Of a stretch of DNA of 32,489 nucleotides, positions 22,536 through 31,990 are shown one piece after another (position 1 is the stretch's first letter; every line of letters starts with the position of its first letter). The notes under the pieces are model-generated. The model was not told the DNA's origin and ran no database searches. It saw only the letters and a program-made list of their open reading frames with translations. A program made the position numbers and the translations under genes. The stretch lies in NCBI GenBank assembly GCA_913775795.1, contig CAJYLT010000053.1, positions 1-32,489 of the forward strand, written 5' to 3'. The DNA comes from an uncultured Sphingomonas sp. GTDB lineage: Bacteria > Pseudomonadota > Alphaproteobacteria > Sphingomonadales > Sphingomonadaceae.

Positions 22536-25331
22536 ATGACCAAGCCGCAGTTGATGACCGCGTGCGGGCTTGCCGCGCTGACGCTTGCATGGGGTTCGCC
22601 CGCCTTCGCACAGACGGCCGCGACCGACCCCGCCGCGCAGCCGGCAAGCCCCACAGAACAGGCATCGACCGAGCAGTCGAGCGACGATCCCGCCGCCGAC
22701 ATCATCGTGACCGCCCAGGGCCGTGCACAGATCCTGACCGACGTGCCCGTCGCCGTCTCCGCGGTGTCGGCAGAGGCGTTGCAGCTGTCGGGTGCGACGG
22801 ACATCCGCGCCCTCAATCAGCTCGCCCCGTCGCTGCTCGTCAGCTCGACCGGCTCGGAAGCGAACGGGTCGGCGCGTATCCGCGGCATCGGCACGGTCGG
22901 CGACAATCCCGGCCTCGAAAGCTCGGTCGCGGTGTTCATCGACGGCGTCTATCGCTCGCGCTCGGGTATCGGCCTCAACGAACTGGGCGAGATCGACCGG
23001 ATCGAGGTGCTGCGCGGACCGCAGGGCACGCTGTTCGGCCGCAACGCGTCGGCGGGCATCATCAACATCGTCTCGAAGCAGCCGACCTTCGACGGCATCC
23101 ACGGCATGGCCGAGGCGACATACGGCAATTACGACTTCTGGCGGCTCCAGGGCGCACTCAACGTGCCGCTCGGCGAAACGCTCGCGGCGCGGGTCGACGG
23201 CGTCTATGTGAAGCGCGACGGCTTCTACAACGACGTCGCCAACAACGTCGACGTGAACAACCGCGATCGCTGGTTCGTGCGCGGCCAGCTGAAGTTCGAG
23301 CCGACCAGCGACTTCAGCGTCCGCATCATTGGCGACTATACGAAGCGCGACGAGCGGTGCTGCGGCGCGACCTATGTCGACCGCTCGGTCACGCCATCGG
23401 TCGGCAATCTCAACAACCCGGCGACGCCGCTGACAACCGGTCTGCCGGGCGGCAACAACATCATCAACGTGCTGCGCGACCTCGGCCAGCCGCTGGCGTC
23501 GTTCAATCCGGGTTACGACCGGACGATCTATTCGACGCCGGGCCGCAGCTTTGCCGGCAAGACGACGGACAAGGGCATCTCGGGCCAGATCGACTATGAT
23601 TTCGGCGCGGCGAAGCTGACCTCGATCACCGCCTATCGCGACTACAAGTCGGACCAGGGATCGGACACCGACTATTCGACGATCGACATCCTGTACCGCG
23701 CGGCGGACGGCAATTCCTATCGCCAGTTCCAGACGTTTAGCCAGGAGCTTCGGCTTCAGGGCGAGGCATTCGGCGGCAAGCTCGACTGGTTGATCGGTGG
23801 CTATTACGCCAACGAAGACCTGACGGTGAACGACAATCTGCGCTTCGGGAACCAGTATGGCCGGTTCGCGACCTGCCGCATCATCTCGGGCAGTGCGCTC
23901 GCGTCGCTCTACTCGCCGACCAACGCCTCGTGCATCAGCCCCACGGGGCGCGCGGTGCTCAACGGCCAGGTGCCGGGCGTCGCCTCGCCGCTGGGCGCGG
24001 CGGGGCCGCTCGTCGTCGGCGCGCTCGACCGATTGAACGGCATCAACGACCGCGGCACGGTGCGCGATCATTTCGAGCAGAATAGCCGCAACTATGCGTT
24101 CTTCACGCACAACATCATCCATCTGGCCGACACGCTCGATCTGACGCTCGGCCTTCGCTACACCAACGAGCGCAAGCGGCTGGATGCCAGCTTCCAGAAC
24201 GACAACACCGCCTGCGTCCAGAACCAGCAGGCGCTGGGCAGCTTCCTGACCAACCCCGCGCTCGCCGCGGTCGCGGGCGGCATTATCGGCCTGTCGTGCC
24301 AAGGCAATTCGACGAGCGAGATCAACAACACCTCGCTCCGCGACGAGCGCAACGAGGACGAGTTCACCGGCACCGCGATCCTGTCGTGGAAGCCGACCGA
24401 CGACGTGCTCCTCTACGGCAGCTATTCGCGCGGGTATAAGGCGGGCGGCTTCAACCTCGACAAGTCGGCGCTGAAAAACCCGCTCGCGAGCTTCGCGTCG
24501 CTGGGCGGCGTGCAGGCGCTGTCGCGCAACCTCCAGTTCGATCCCGAGATCGTCAACGCGTACGAAGTCGGCGCCAAGCTGTCGGTGCGCAACTTCACGC
24601 TGACCGCGGCGGCGTTCCGGCAGGAGTTCAAGAACTTCCAGCTCAACACGTTCAACGGCGCGGTCTTCCTCGTCGCCACGGTCAATTCGTGCAAGAACGA
24701 CCTGGGCGGTGCGGATCGCGATGCCAGTGCCGCAACGGGTGCCTGTGCGCCGGACGACGTCAAGTACGGCGTGGTCTCGCAGGGCGTGGAGCTCGAGGCG
24801 AGCGTGCGCCCGGCGCGCGACGTGAACATCAACCTCGGCATGACCTATGCCGACACGCATTACCGCGAGAACCTGGTCGGCAGCGCCAATGGCATCCCGC
24901 TCGATCCGGCGCTGCGCGTCCTGCCCGGCAAGCAGTTGTCGAATGCGCCGGAAATCGTCGCGACGGCCAGCGCGTCGTGGACGCCGGAACTGGGCAGCTC
25001 GGGGCTACAGGGGCTGTTCTATGTCGATACGCGCGTGACCGACGACTACAACACCGGCTCGGACCTGTTCCCGCAAAAGGCGCAGGACAGCTTCGTCCTC
25101 GTCAATGCGCGCGTGGGCATCCGCGGCCGCGACGAACTCTGGGCGCTGGAGGTTTGGGCGCAGAACCTGACCAACACGCAGTATACGCAGGTCGCGTTCA
25201 ACTCGCCGTTCCAGGCGGGTGCGACCAGCGCGCCGTTCGTCGATCCGTCGTTCCCGGGCGGCCGCCAGATCTTCTCGCAATATCTGGCCGAGCCGCGCAC
25301 CTATGGCGTGACGCTGCGTACCCGCTTCTGA
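22536..25331 (+). CDS. TonB-dependent outer-membrane receptor
   Basis: 931 aa. Signal peptide to about Ala25 (SPAFA-QT), an Ala/Gln/Ser-rich linker, TonB-box-like DIIVTA (55-60), then the plug domain (VPVAVSAVSAEAL, RIRGIGTVG, FIDGVYRSR, IEVLRGPQGTLFGRNASAGIINIVS) and a 22-strand barrel ending in the aromatic YGVTLRTRF that BAM recognises. Strong ribosome site GGGAGGAGAGG at 22523-22533. It imports a large substrate using TonB energy. The family in sphingomonads covers siderophores, polysaccharide oligomers and aromatic or terpenoid compounds; the substrate cannot be read from sequence, but convergent dehydrogenase genes hint at an organic compound. No anti-sigma signalling extension is seen. 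Confidence 0.96.
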   Translation: MTKPQLMTACGLAALTLAWGSPAFAQTAATDPAAQPASPTEQASTEQSSDDPAADIIVTAQGRAQILTDVPVAVSAVSAEALQLSGATDIRALNQLAPSLLVSSTGSEANGSARIRGIGTVGDNPGLESSVAVFIDGVYRSRSGIGLNELGEIDRIEVLRGPQGTLFGRNASAGIINIVSKQPTFDGIHGMAEATYGNYDFWRLQGALNVPLGETLAARVDGVYVKRDGFYNDVANNVDVNNRDRWFVRGQLKFEPTSDFSVRIIGDYTKRDERCCGATYVDRSVTPSVGNLNNPATPLTTGLPGGNNIINVLRDLGQPLASFNPGYDRTIYSTPGRSFAGKTTDKGISGQIDYDFGAAKLTSITAYRDYKSDQGSDTDYSTIDILYRAADGNSYRQFQTFSQELRLQGEAFGGKLDWLIGGYYANEDLTVNDNLRFGNQYGRFATCRIISGSALASLYSPTNASCISPTGRAVLNGQVPGVASPLGAAGPLVVGALDRLNGINDRGTVRDHFEQNSRNYAFFTHNIIHLADTLDLTLGLRYTNERKRLDASFQNDNTACVQNQQALGSFLTNPALAAVAGGIIGLSCQGNSTSEINNTSLRDERNEDEFTGTAILSWKPTDDVLLYGSYSRGYKAGGFNLDKSALKNPLASFASLGGVQALSRNLQFDPEIVNAYEVGAKLSVRNFTLTAAAFRQEFKNFQLNTFNGAVFLVATVNSCKNDLGGADRDASAATGACAPDDVKYGVVSQGVELEASVRPARDVNINLGMTYADTHYRENLVGSANGIPLDPALRVLPGKQLSNAPEIVATASASWTPELGSSGLQGLFYVDTRVTDDYNTGSDLFPQKAQDSFVLVNARVGIRGRDELWALEVWAQNLTNTQYTQVAFNSPFQAGATSAPFVDPSFPGGRQIFSQYLAEPRTYGVTLRTRF

Positions 25332-25345
25332 TGGGGAGAGGGGAG

Positions 25346-25379
25346 GGGGCGGGGGCTTTCGAGCCGCCGCCCCTTTTCT
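25346..25379 (+). terminator. Intrinsic terminator of the TBDR gene
   Basis: A 12-bp stem with one mismatch (25346-25357 with 25362-25373) closed by a UUCG tetraloop, then TTTTCT. Its T-run touches the stop codon of the converging alcohol dehydrogenase, so the same hairpin lies just past that gene on the minus strand, where it lacks a T-run. Confidence 0.9.
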
Positions 25380-26463
25380 ATTCGAAGACGACGACCGACC
25401 GGACGCTGTCGCCCGCGCGCAGCTTGTCGAAGGCGGCGTTGATGTCGGTCAGCGCGATCCGCTCGGCCACCATCGTGTCGAGGTCGAGCAGGCCGTCGAG
25501 GTACATGCGAACGAGTCGCGGAAGGTCGATCGGGAAGCGGGTGGAGCCGAGCAGCGAGCCCTGCAGCTTCTTGCCCGTCAGGAACGAGGGGCCGGGTAGC
25601 GACACAGACTGGCCCGGCGCGATCATGCCGAGGATCGTCGCGGTGCCGCCGCGTTTCAGGATCGCCCAGGCGAGTTCGGCGGTCGCCTGCCGCCCGACCG
25701 CCTCGATCGCGTAATCGACGCCGCCGCCGGTCAGCGCGGTCAGCTCGCGCGCGGCATCGTCGGGGGCGAAGGCGTGGGTTGCGCCCATCTTGAGCGCGAT
25801 CTCCCGCTTGTCGGCGACGGGATCGATCGCGGCGATCAGGCCCGCGCCCGCGATCCGCGCAGCATTGATCGCGGCAAGGCCGATGCCGCCCGCGCCGATC
25901 ACCGCGACGCTCTCGCCGGGCTTGACCTTGCTGTCGTTAAACACCGCGCCAGCGCCGGTGATGACCGCGCAGCCGAGCAGCGCCGCGCGGTCGAGCGGCA
26001 TCGCCCTGTCGATCGCGACGCACGCATTCTCGTGGACCAGCATCGCCCCGGCGAACGCCGACAGGTTGAGGAATGGCGTCAGCGGCGTCCCGTCCTCGAG
26101 GCTGAGGCGCGGCGGCGCATCCTTTGGCCGCCGCGTCGCCGGGCTGACACACAATGACGGGCGCCCGCTCGCGCAAAACTCGCATGCGCCACAAAAGACG
26201 GTGAAGAAGGTGACGACGTGATCGCCCGGCTTCACGCTCACCACGCCGTCGCCAACCGCCAGCACGACGCCCGCCGCCTCATGCCCCGGCACCGTCGGCA
26301 TCGGGTGCGGAAAGGCGCCGTCGACGAAGTGCAGGTCCGACCGGCAAACCCCGCACGCGGCGGTGCGGATCAGCACTTCGCGCGCGCCGGGGGCATCGAC
26401 CTCGATCGTCTCGATCGTCAGCTGCGCGCGGGGTTCGCGAAGAACGGCGGCCTCGACCTTCAT
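25378..26463 (-). CDS. Zinc-dependent medium-chain alcohol dehydrogenase
   Basis: 361 aa. Catalytic zinc ligands Cys40 (GVCRSDLH) and His61-Glu62 (PGHEAAG), structural zinc Cys91, 94, 97 and 105 (CGACEFC and the later Cys), Rossmann motif GAGGIGLAA and the NAD-type acidic IDPVADKRE after the second strand. It should oxidise an alcohol with NAD+; substrate unknown. The segment and length resemble class III/NDMA-like or aryl alcohol dehydrogenases. The start at 26463 overlaps the acyl-CoA dehydrogenase stop by four bases (ATGA), so the two are co-translated and probably act on the same compound. Confidence 0.93.
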   Translation of the reverse strand: MKVEAAVLREPRAQLTIETIEVDAPGAREVLIRTAACGVCRSDLHFVDGAFPHPMPTVPGHEAAGVVLAVGDGVVSVKPGDHVVTFFTVFCGACEFCASGRPSLCVSPATRRPKDAPPRLSLEDGTPLTPFLNLSAFAGAMLVHENACVAIDRAMPLDRAALLGCAVITGAGAVFNDSKVKPGESVAVIGAGGIGLAAINAARIAGAGLIAAIDPVADKREIALKMGATHAFAPDDAARELTALTGGGVDYAIEAVGRQATAELAWAILKRGGTATILGMIAPGQSVSLPGPSFLTGKKLQGSLLGSTRFPIDLPRLVRMYLDGLLDLDTMVAERIALTDINAAFDKLRAGDSVRSVVVFE

Positions 26464-27698
26464 GCGCCGTGCCGCCCGAACTCGGCGCGGGCGATCGCGC
26501 GGTTGTGCACCTCGTCCGGGCCATCGGCGAAGCGCAGCGTGCGCAGCCCCGCCCAGGCGGCGGCCAGCGGCGTATCCTGCGACACGCCCATGCCGCCATG
26601 CGCCTGGATCGCGTCGTCGAGCAGTTGCAGCGCCATCGTCGGCGCCTGCACCTTGATCATCGCGATCTCGAGCTGCGCGGCCTTGTTGCCCGCGCGGTCC
26701 ATCATGTCGGCGGCCTTGAGGCAGAGGAGCCGCGTCATCTCGATGTCGATCCGCGCGCGGGCGATCCGCTGTTCCCAGATCGAATGGTCGGCGATCCGCT
26801 TGCCGAAGGCGGTGCGCGCCATGAGGCGCTTCGCCATCAGCTCGATCGCCATCTCGGCGGTCCCGATCGTGCGCATGCAATGGTGGATGCGCCCCGGCCC
26901 GAGCCGCCCCTGCGCGATCTCGAACCCGCGCCCTTCGCCCAGCAGCAGGTTGTCGGCGGGGACGCGGACATTCTCGAGCACCACCTCGCCATGCCCGTGC
27001 GGCGCGTGGTCATAGCCATAGACGCTCAGCATCCGCTCGATCCGCACGCCCGGCGTGTCGAGGGGCACGAGGATCATCGACTGCTGCTGATGCCGCTTCG
27101 CCTCGGTATCGGTCTTGCCCATGACGATCGCGATCTTGCAGCGCGGATCGCCCGTGCCCGACGACCACCATTTGCGGCCGTTGATGACGTAATGATCGCC
27201 GTCGCGCCGGATCGAGGTTTCGATGTTGGTCGCGTCGGACGAGGCGACGGCGGGCTCGGTCATCAGGAAAGCCGAGCGGATCTCGCCGTTCATCAGCGGC
27301 CGCAGCCAGCGTTCCTTCTGTTCGAGCGTGCCGTAGCGTTCGAACACTTCCATGTTGCCGGTGTCTGGCGCGGAGCAGTTGAACACCTCGCTTGCCCAGT
27401 GGAACCGCCCCATCTCCTCGGCACAGAGCGCGTATTCGAGGTTGGTGAGCTGCTCGCCCTCGAACCGGAACGTCTCGTCCACGGGCTTGAGCGCGGGGGC
27501 GGGGGGCATGAACAGGTTCCAGAGGCCGGCGGCACGCGCGCGCGGCTTCAGCTCCTCGATCACCGACGACGGCGCCCAGCGGTCGCCGCGCTCGACCTCG
27601 GCGTGATAGTCATGGTCGCGCGGGGCGATTTCGCGAGCGATGAAGTCGCGCACCCGGTCGCGGAAATGCGTCTGGCGCTCGGTCAGCGTGAAGTCCAT
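26460..27698 (-). CDS. Acyl-CoA dehydrogenase (ACAD10/11-like)
   Basis: 412 aa FAD enzyme that introduces the alpha-beta double bond in an acyl-CoA. Typical segments: [16 protein letters not shown] near the [53 protein letters not shown], and the C-terminal [16 protein letters not shown] followed by [12 protein letters not shown]. The pattern fits the ACAD10/11-like group more than short-chain ACADs; substrate unknown. Start at ATG 27698 with GGAGGGG well placed. The frame continues upstream, but into the divergent promoter region. Divergent from the twin TetR gene by 156 bp; in that gap I found no convincing operator. First gene of a two-gene operon with the alcohol dehydrogenase. Confidence 0.93.
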   Translation of the reverse strand: MDFTLTERQTHFRDRVRDFIAREIAPRDHDYHAEVERGDRWAPSSVIEELKPRARAAGLWNLFMPPAPALKPVDETFRFEGEQLTNLEYALCAEEMGRFHWASEVFNCSAPDTGNMEVFERYGTLEQKERWLRPLMNGEIRSAFLMTEPAVASSDATNIETSIRRDGDHYVINGRKWWSSGTGDPRCKIAIVMGKTDTEAKRHQQQSMILVPLDTPGVRIERMLSVYGYDHAPHGHGEVVLENVRVPADNLLLGEGRGFEIAQGRLGPGRIHHCMRTIGTAEMAIELMAKRLMARTAFGKRIADHSIWEQRIARARIDIEMTRLLCLKAADMMDRAGNKAAQLEIAMIKVQAPTMALQLLDDAIQAHGGMGVSQDTPLAAAWAGLRTLRFADGPDEVHNRAIARAEFGRHGA

Positions 27699-27854
27699 CT
27701 GGCCCCTCCGGCAATTGGCGTTTGCGACGGGGTTAGACCATACCCGATCTTCGGACAAGCGCATGGAACGGTGCCCCGCCGCCGCGTTAACAAGGATCGG
27801 CGGAAGCGCGCAAAAAACACTGGTTCTTCGAAAAGCTTCCGCTAATCTTGTCCC

Positions 27855-29102
27855 ATGAGCGCGAACGAGGGGGCCGTACGGGCGGCCGAGGGGACCAAAC
27901 GCTTTCAGGCCAAGCGCGACGCGATCCTCGCGGCGGCGGCGGAGGCGATCAACGAGCAATCGGCAAAGGGCATGACCTTTGCCGACGTGGCACGCCGTGT
28001 CGGCCTCAATACCACCAGCGTCACCTATTATTTCAAGCGCAAGGAGGATCTGGCCGCCGCGACGTTCGAGCAGACGATCGACACGCTGCTGGCGACGCTC
28101 GACGACGCGCTGGAACAGGCGACGCCGCAGGACCGGGTGGCGCGGTTCGTCGCGCTGACCTTCGCCCGGCTGGCGCGGGTGCGTGAGGGGACGGATTCGT
28201 CGGTCGCGGTGCTGTCCGACCTGCGCGCGATGGATGAACCCACAAAGGGCGCGCTGCTTGCCCGCTGGCGCGAGGTTTTCCGGCGGACGCGGCAATTGTT
28301 CGGGCCGATGACGACGCGGGCGCAGACCGACCTCAACGGCGCGCGAGCACACGTGCTCCTGGAAAACAGCTTCTGGCTGACCGTCTGGCTCGACCGCTAC
28401 GACCTCGACCAGTTCCCGCGGATCGAGGCACGGTTGATGGAGCTGTTCGCCGGCGGGCTGGCCGGGCCGAACGCGCGATGGTCGCCGCAATTGCTCGACC
28501 TCACCCACGGCGCGCCGCGGACCAGCCGGGAGAACTTCCTGCTCGCCGCCACGCGCCTCATCAACGAGCTCGGCTATCGCGGCGCGTCGGTGCAGCGGAT
28601 CGCGAGCGAGCTCAACGTCACCAAGGGCAGTTTCTACCACCATCTCGACGCCAAGGACGATCTGGTCGCGCAATGCTATGCGCGCAGTTTCGAGACGATC
28701 ACCGGCGCGCAGCGCGAAGGCGACGCGGCGGGCGGCAGCCACTGGCAGCGCCTGTCGAGCATGATCGCGACGCTGCTCGACATCCAGTTTTCGGAGGCTG
28801 GGCCCCTCCTGCGCACCACCGCGCTGTCGGGCCTGCCGGTGGAGACGCGGCAGGGGATGATCGACCGGTCGAACCGCATCGCCCGCCGCTTCGCCGGGAC
28901 CATCAGCGACGGCATTGCCGAGGGGTCGTGCCGTGCGGTCGATCCGCTGGTGGCGGCACAGGCGCTGATGGCGATCCAGAACGCCGCCTTCGACATGCGC
29001 AAATGGGCGAGCACGATGCCGCGTGAGCGGGCGGTCGCGCTCTACGCCTCGACGCTGATGTTCGGGATGTTCGACGATTCGGTGATCGAGGGCGCGCGCT
29101 GA
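27855..29102 (+). CDS. Tandem TetR-family regulator (two DNA-binding domains in one chain)
   Basis: 415 aa, about twice the usual TetR length. First HTH at about 20-66 ([20 protein letters not shown] with KRKEDL), followed by a helical ligand-type domain (about 70-205). A second complete TetR N-domain follows at about 224-270 ([22 protein letters not shown] with DAKDDL) and another ligand-type domain to the end. Both recognition helices look intact, so a single chain could dimerise internally or bind two operators. It is divergent from the acyl-CoA/alcohol dehydrogenase operon and one base overlaps the SDR gene (TGATG), so it probably controls both. No ribosome site is clear before ATG 27855, so a leaderless or weak start is possible. 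Confidence 0.92.
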   Translation: MSANEGAVRAAEGTKRFQAKRDAILAAAAEAINEQSAKGMTFADVARRVGLNTTSVTYYFKRKEDLAAATFEQTIDTLLATLDDALEQATPQDRVARFVALTFARLARVREGTDSSVAVLSDLRAMDEPTKGALLARWREVFRRTRQLFGPMTTRAQTDLNGARAHVLLENSFWLTVWLDRYDLDQFPRIEARLMELFAGGLAGPNARWSPQLLDLTHGAPRTSRENFLLAATRLINELGYRGASVQRIASELNVTKGSFYHHLDAKDDLVAQCYARSFETITGAQREGDAAGGSHWQRLSSMIATLLDIQFSEAGPLLRTTALSGLPVETRQGMIDRSNRIARRFAGTISDGIAEGSCRAVDPLVAAQALMAIQNAAFDMRKWASTMPRERAVALYASTLMFGMFDDSVIEGAR

Positions 29103-29896
29103 TGCGGTTCGAGGGGAAGTCGGCGATCGTCACGGGCGCGGGCTCCGGCATCGGCCGCGCGACCGCGTTGGGGCTGGCAGCGGAAGGGGCAGCAGTGGTA
29201 TGCGCCGACCTGTCCGGCGCCGATGCGACCGCGGCGGCGATCCGCGAGGCGGGCGGCCGGGCGATTCACGTGACCGCCGACGCGGGCGACGAAGCGGCGG
29301 TGGCCGAACTGGTCGAGGCGGCGGTGGCGGCGCATGGCGGGCTCGATATCTTCCATGCCAATGCCGGGGTTTCGGGCGGGCTGGCCGGCCTGTTCGACCA
29401 GAGCGCGGGCGACTGGGCGGAGATCCTGCGCATCAATCTGATCGGTCCGTTCCTCGCGATGAAATACGCCGCGCCGCGCATGACCGAGCGCGGCGGCGGG
29501 TCGATCGTGCTGACCGCTAGCGTCGCGGGGCTCCGCTCGGGCGCTGGCGGGGCGGCCTATTCCGCGTCGAAGGCGGGCGTCATCAACCTGGCGCAGACCG
29601 CGGCGCAGCAGCTGACGGGATCGGGCGTGCGGGTGAACGCGGTCTGTCCCGGCCTGATCGAGACGGGGATGACGCAGATGATCTTCGACCGCGCGCGCGA
29701 AAAGGGCGTGGAGGACAGGATCGGCGCGCTCAACCCGCTGAAACGCCACGGCGCGCCCGAGGAGATCGCCGCCGCCGTCCTGTTCCTCGCCAGCGACGCG
29801 GCGAGTTACGTCAACGGACAGGCGATCGTCGTCGATGGCGGTCTGTCGTCCAGCCACCCGATGACCGTCCAGCGATACGGTCGCGTCGCCGCCTGA
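29102..29896 (+). CDS. Short-chain dehydrogenase/reductase (SDR)
   Basis: 264 aa classical SDR. Cofactor motif TGAGSGIG (11-18), Asp36 after the second strand favouring NAD(H), NAG (87-89), catalytic Ser140, Tyr153 and Lys157 (YSASK), and [10 protein letters not shown]. The C-terminal [13 protein letters not shown] is typical. Reduces or oxidises a carbonyl/hydroxyl, substrate unknown. Its start shares one base with the stop of the twin TetR gene, so it is in the same transcript. With the ADH and ACAD it forms a plausible pathway for oxidising an alcohol or hydroxyacyl compound (inference). Confidence 0.95.
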   Translation: MRFEGKSAIVTGAGSGIGRATALGLAAEGAAVVCADLSGADATAAAIREAGGRAIHVTADAGDEAAVAELVEAAVAAHGGLDIFHANAGVSGGLAGLFDQSAGDWAEILRINLIGPFLAMKYAAPRMTERGGGSIVLTASVAGLRSGAGGAAYSASKAGVINLAQTAAQQLTGSGVRVNAVCPGLIETGMTQMIFDRAREKGVEDRIGALNPLKRHGAPEEIAAAVLFLASDAASYVNGQAIVVDGGLSSSHPMTVQRYGRVAA

Positions 29897-29974
29897 CCAA
29901 GCGAGGCTTGCCGCCCGACAAGCCGAAAGCCCTTCCATTCGCGGGCGGAGGTTCTAAAGCGACGGTCGTTTTCG

Positions 29975-29990
29975 TGCCCATATCTGGGCA
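29975..29990. promoter_or_regulatory. Short palindrome in the asd leader
   Basis: TGCCCA-tatc-TGGGCA, a perfect 6-bp inverted repeat ending 24 bases before the asd start and followed by TTTC. It could be an operator, a small RNA hairpin in the leader or a weak terminator for upstream transcription. The remaining SDR-asd gap (29897-30014) shows no clear -35/-10 pair. Confidence 0.35.
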
Positions 29991-30014
29991 TTTCACGACA
30001 GGAAGTTGCGGACC

Positions 30015-31040
30015 ATGGGTTATCGGATCGTCGTCGCGGGTGCCACGGGCAATGTCGGGCGCGAGATGCTCAACATCCTCGCCGAGCGTGAGTTTCCGGC
30101 GGACGAGATCGCGGTGCTTGCCAGCAGCCGCTCGGTCGGCGAGGAGGCCGAATATGGCGAGACCGGCCGCCGGCTGAAGATCCAGAATATCGAGCATTTC
30201 GATCCGACCGGCTGGGACATGGCACTGTTCGCGATCGGCAGCGACGCGACGAAGGTCTATGCGCCGAAGTTCGCGGCGGCGGGGTGCGTCGTGATCGACA
30301 ACAGCTCGCTCTATCGCATGGACCCCGACGTGCCGCTGATCGTGCCCGAGGTGAACCCGGAAGCGATTGATGGCTATACGGCGAAGAACATCATCGCCAA
30401 CCCGAACTGCTCGACCGCGCAGATGGTTGTTGCGCTGAAGCCGCTGCACGATGCCGCGACGATCAAGCGCGTCGTGGTCGCGACCTACCAGTCGGTCTCT
30501 GGTGCGGGCAAGGCGGGGATGGACGAGCTGTTCGAGCAGAGCCGCAACATCTTCGTCGGCGACCAGGCCGAGCCCAAGAAGTTCACCAAGCAGATCGCCT
30601 TCAACGTCATCCCGCACATCGACAGCTTCCTCGATGACGGCTCGACCAAGGAAGAGTGGAAGATGGTGGTCGAGACCAAGAAGATCCTCGATCCCAAGGT
30701 CAAGGTCGTCGCCACCTGTGTCCGCGTGCCCGTGTTCGTCGGCCATTCGGAAGCGGTGAACGTCGAGTTCGAGCGCGAGATTTCGGCCGAGGAAGCGCAG
30801 AACCTGCTGCGCGAGGCACCGGGCATCATGCTCGTCGACAAGCGTGAGGACGGCGGATACGTCACGCCGATCGAATGCGTCGGCGACTATGCGACGTTCG
30901 TCAGCCGCGTGCGCGAGGATTCGACGGTCGAGAACGGCCTCGCTTTCTGGTGCGTCAGCGACAATCTGCGCAAGGGCGCGGCGCTCAACGCGGTGCAGAT
31001 CGCCGAACTCCTCGGGCGTCGTCACCTTAAAAAGGGTTGA
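30015..31040 (+). CDS. asd: Aspartate-semialdehyde dehydrogenase
   Basis: 341 aa, normal length. NADPH-dependent reduction of aspartyl phosphate to aspartate semialdehyde, the branch point to DAP/lysine, threonine and methionine. GATGNVG (9-15) binds NADP, the nucleophile is Cys132 in IIANPNCSTAQM, and FNVIPHID and RVPVFVGHSEAVNVEFE are conserved. The start at ATG 30015 follows AGGAAG at good spacing; an in-frame TTG at 30006 is less likely. DAP is also the residue tested by the MurC/LdcA-type enzymes at the other end of the window, but no operon link exists. Confidence 0.97.
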   Translation: MGYRIVVAGATGNVGREMLNILAEREFPADEIAVLASSRSVGEEAEYGETGRRLKIQNIEHFDPTGWDMALFAIGSDATKVYAPKFAAAGCVVIDNSSLYRMDPDVPLIVPEVNPEAIDGYTAKNIIANPNCSTAQMVVALKPLHDAATIKRVVVATYQSVSGAGKAGMDELFEQSRNIFVGDQAEPKKFTKQIAFNVIPHIDSFLDDGSTKEEWKMVVETKKILDPKVKVVATCVRVPVFVGHSEAVNVEFEREISAEEAQNLLREAPGIMLVDKREDGGYVTPIECVGDYATFVSRVREDSTVENGLAFWCVSDNLRKGAALNAVQIAELLGRRHLKKG

Positions 31041-31070
31041 GTGGGCGGGGCGTCGCGCTAGTCAGGCGCG

Positions 31071-31844
31071 ATGACCGATCAATCGACGCTCCACCACCTG
31101 ACCGCGGCCGACGGCACGCGCCTCGCCTGGCACGAACTGGGGGAGGGGCGGCCGATCGTTCTCATCCACGGCTATATGTCCGACGCGTTCACCAACTGGA
31201 TGCGGTGGGGCCATGCGGGGAAGGTCGCGGCGCAGGGTTATCGGGTCATCATGCCCGACCTGCGCGCGCACGGGGCCAGCGACCGCCCGCACGATGCCGC
31301 CGCCTATCGCCCCGACATACTGGCCGAGGATGCCGAAGCGCTGATCGCGCAGTTGGGGCTCGCTGATTATGACTTAGGCGGCTATTCGCTGGGCGCGCGC
31401 ACGACGATGCGCGTGCTGGACCGGGCGATCGCGCCGGCGCCGCGGCGGGTGATCTTCGTGGGCATGGGACTCGAGGGGCTGACCGACACCAACCGCCGCA
31501 GCGGGCATTTCCGCGGCATCCTCGACAATCTCGGCACGTTCGAGCGCGGCTCGCCCAAGTGGCTGGTCGAGGCGTTCCTGAAGACGACGAAGGGCGATCC
31601 GGTAGCGCTGCGGCACATCCTTGATACGTTCGTGGATACGCCGATCAAGCGGGTGGGTGCGATCACGCAGCCGACGCTTGTCCTCGCGGGCGAGGAGGAC
31701 GACGACAACGGCTCGCACCGCGACCTGGCCGCCGCGATCCCCGGCGCGGCGTTGGCCGAGGTGCCGGGCGGGCATATGAGCGCGGTGACGAAGCCGGAGC
31801 TTGGCGACGCGCTGGCCGCGTGGCTCGATCCGGCGGCCAGATAA
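31071..31844 (+). CDS. Alpha/beta hydrolase
   Basis: 257 aa. LIHGYMSDAFTNW (31-43) holds the oxyanion His-Gly, MPDLRAHGASDRP (61-73), the nucleophile elbow GGYSLGAR with Ser106, an acidic Asp near 210 (LAGEEDDD) and His235 (PGGHMSAV). The triad looks complete. Substrate unknown; no lid insert is obvious. It follows asd by 30 bp on the same strand and may be co-transcribed. Ends just before the composite repeat and the possible small ORF. Confidence 0.88.
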   Translation: MTDQSTLHHLTAADGTRLAWHELGEGRPIVLIHGYMSDAFTNWMRWGHAGKVAAQGYRVIMPDLRAHGASDRPHDAAAYRPDILAEDAEALIAQLGLADYDLGGYSLGARTTMRVLDRAIAPAPRRVIFVGMGLEGLTDTNRRSGHFRGILDNLGTFERGSPKWLVEAFLKTTKGDPVALRHILDTFVDTPIKRVGAITQPTLVLAGEEDDDNGSHRDLAAAIPGAALAEVPGGHMSAVTKPELGDALAAWLDPAAR

Positions 31845-31846
31845 AG

Positions 31847-31990
31847 CTACGTTGCCCCGGACTTGATCCGGGGTGACGAAGAAGGCTTTGCGTCTTTCCC
31901 GCGCAACGTCCCGTCGCCCATCCGCGCCGGGCGCAGCAGCAGCCACACGGCCGCCGCTACCCCGAAGGCGGTGATCGCGCGTGGGCTCAA
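31847..31990 (-). CDS. Possible 47-residue membrane peptide downstream of amn
   Basis: An uninterrupted frame of 47 codons begins with TTG overlapping the AMP nucleosidase stop (TTGA, 31987-31990) and ends TAG at 31847. Its first part (SPRAITAFGVAAAVWLLLRP) would be a single membrane helix with a cationic flank, as in a small membrane protein. The rest is encoded by the composite hairpin repeat and looks like read-through of that element, so the C-terminus is doubtful. No homology can be asserted and no ribosome site is seen apart from coupling to amn. Its only strong support is position and helix. Confidence 0.35.
   Translation of the reverse strand: MSPRAITAFGVAAAVWLLLRPARMGDGTLRGKDAKPSSSPRIKSGAT
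31850..31904. repeat. Composite hairpin repeat, copy 2
   Basis: In opposite orientation to the copy at 7275-7321. The hairpin (31851-31861 with 31867-31877) pairs at 9 of 11 positions with a CTTGA loop, and the 15-base block at 31890-31904 is the exact reverse complement of 7275-7289. The spacer between block and hairpin is longer here. It sits between the converging hydrolase and amn genes. Confidence 0.8.

Noticed and set aside
22260..24860. 866-codon minus-strand frame over the TBDR gene
   Set aside because: Antisense to a receptor with full family signatures; composition (Arg, Ala, Val, Asp runs) is that of a shadow frame.
27699..27854. TetR operator between the ACAD and twin TetR genes
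   Set aside because: Only short, weakly matched inverted repeats (such as GGACAAG and CTTGTCC nearly 90 bases apart) were seen, not a convincing 15-20 bp palindrome.
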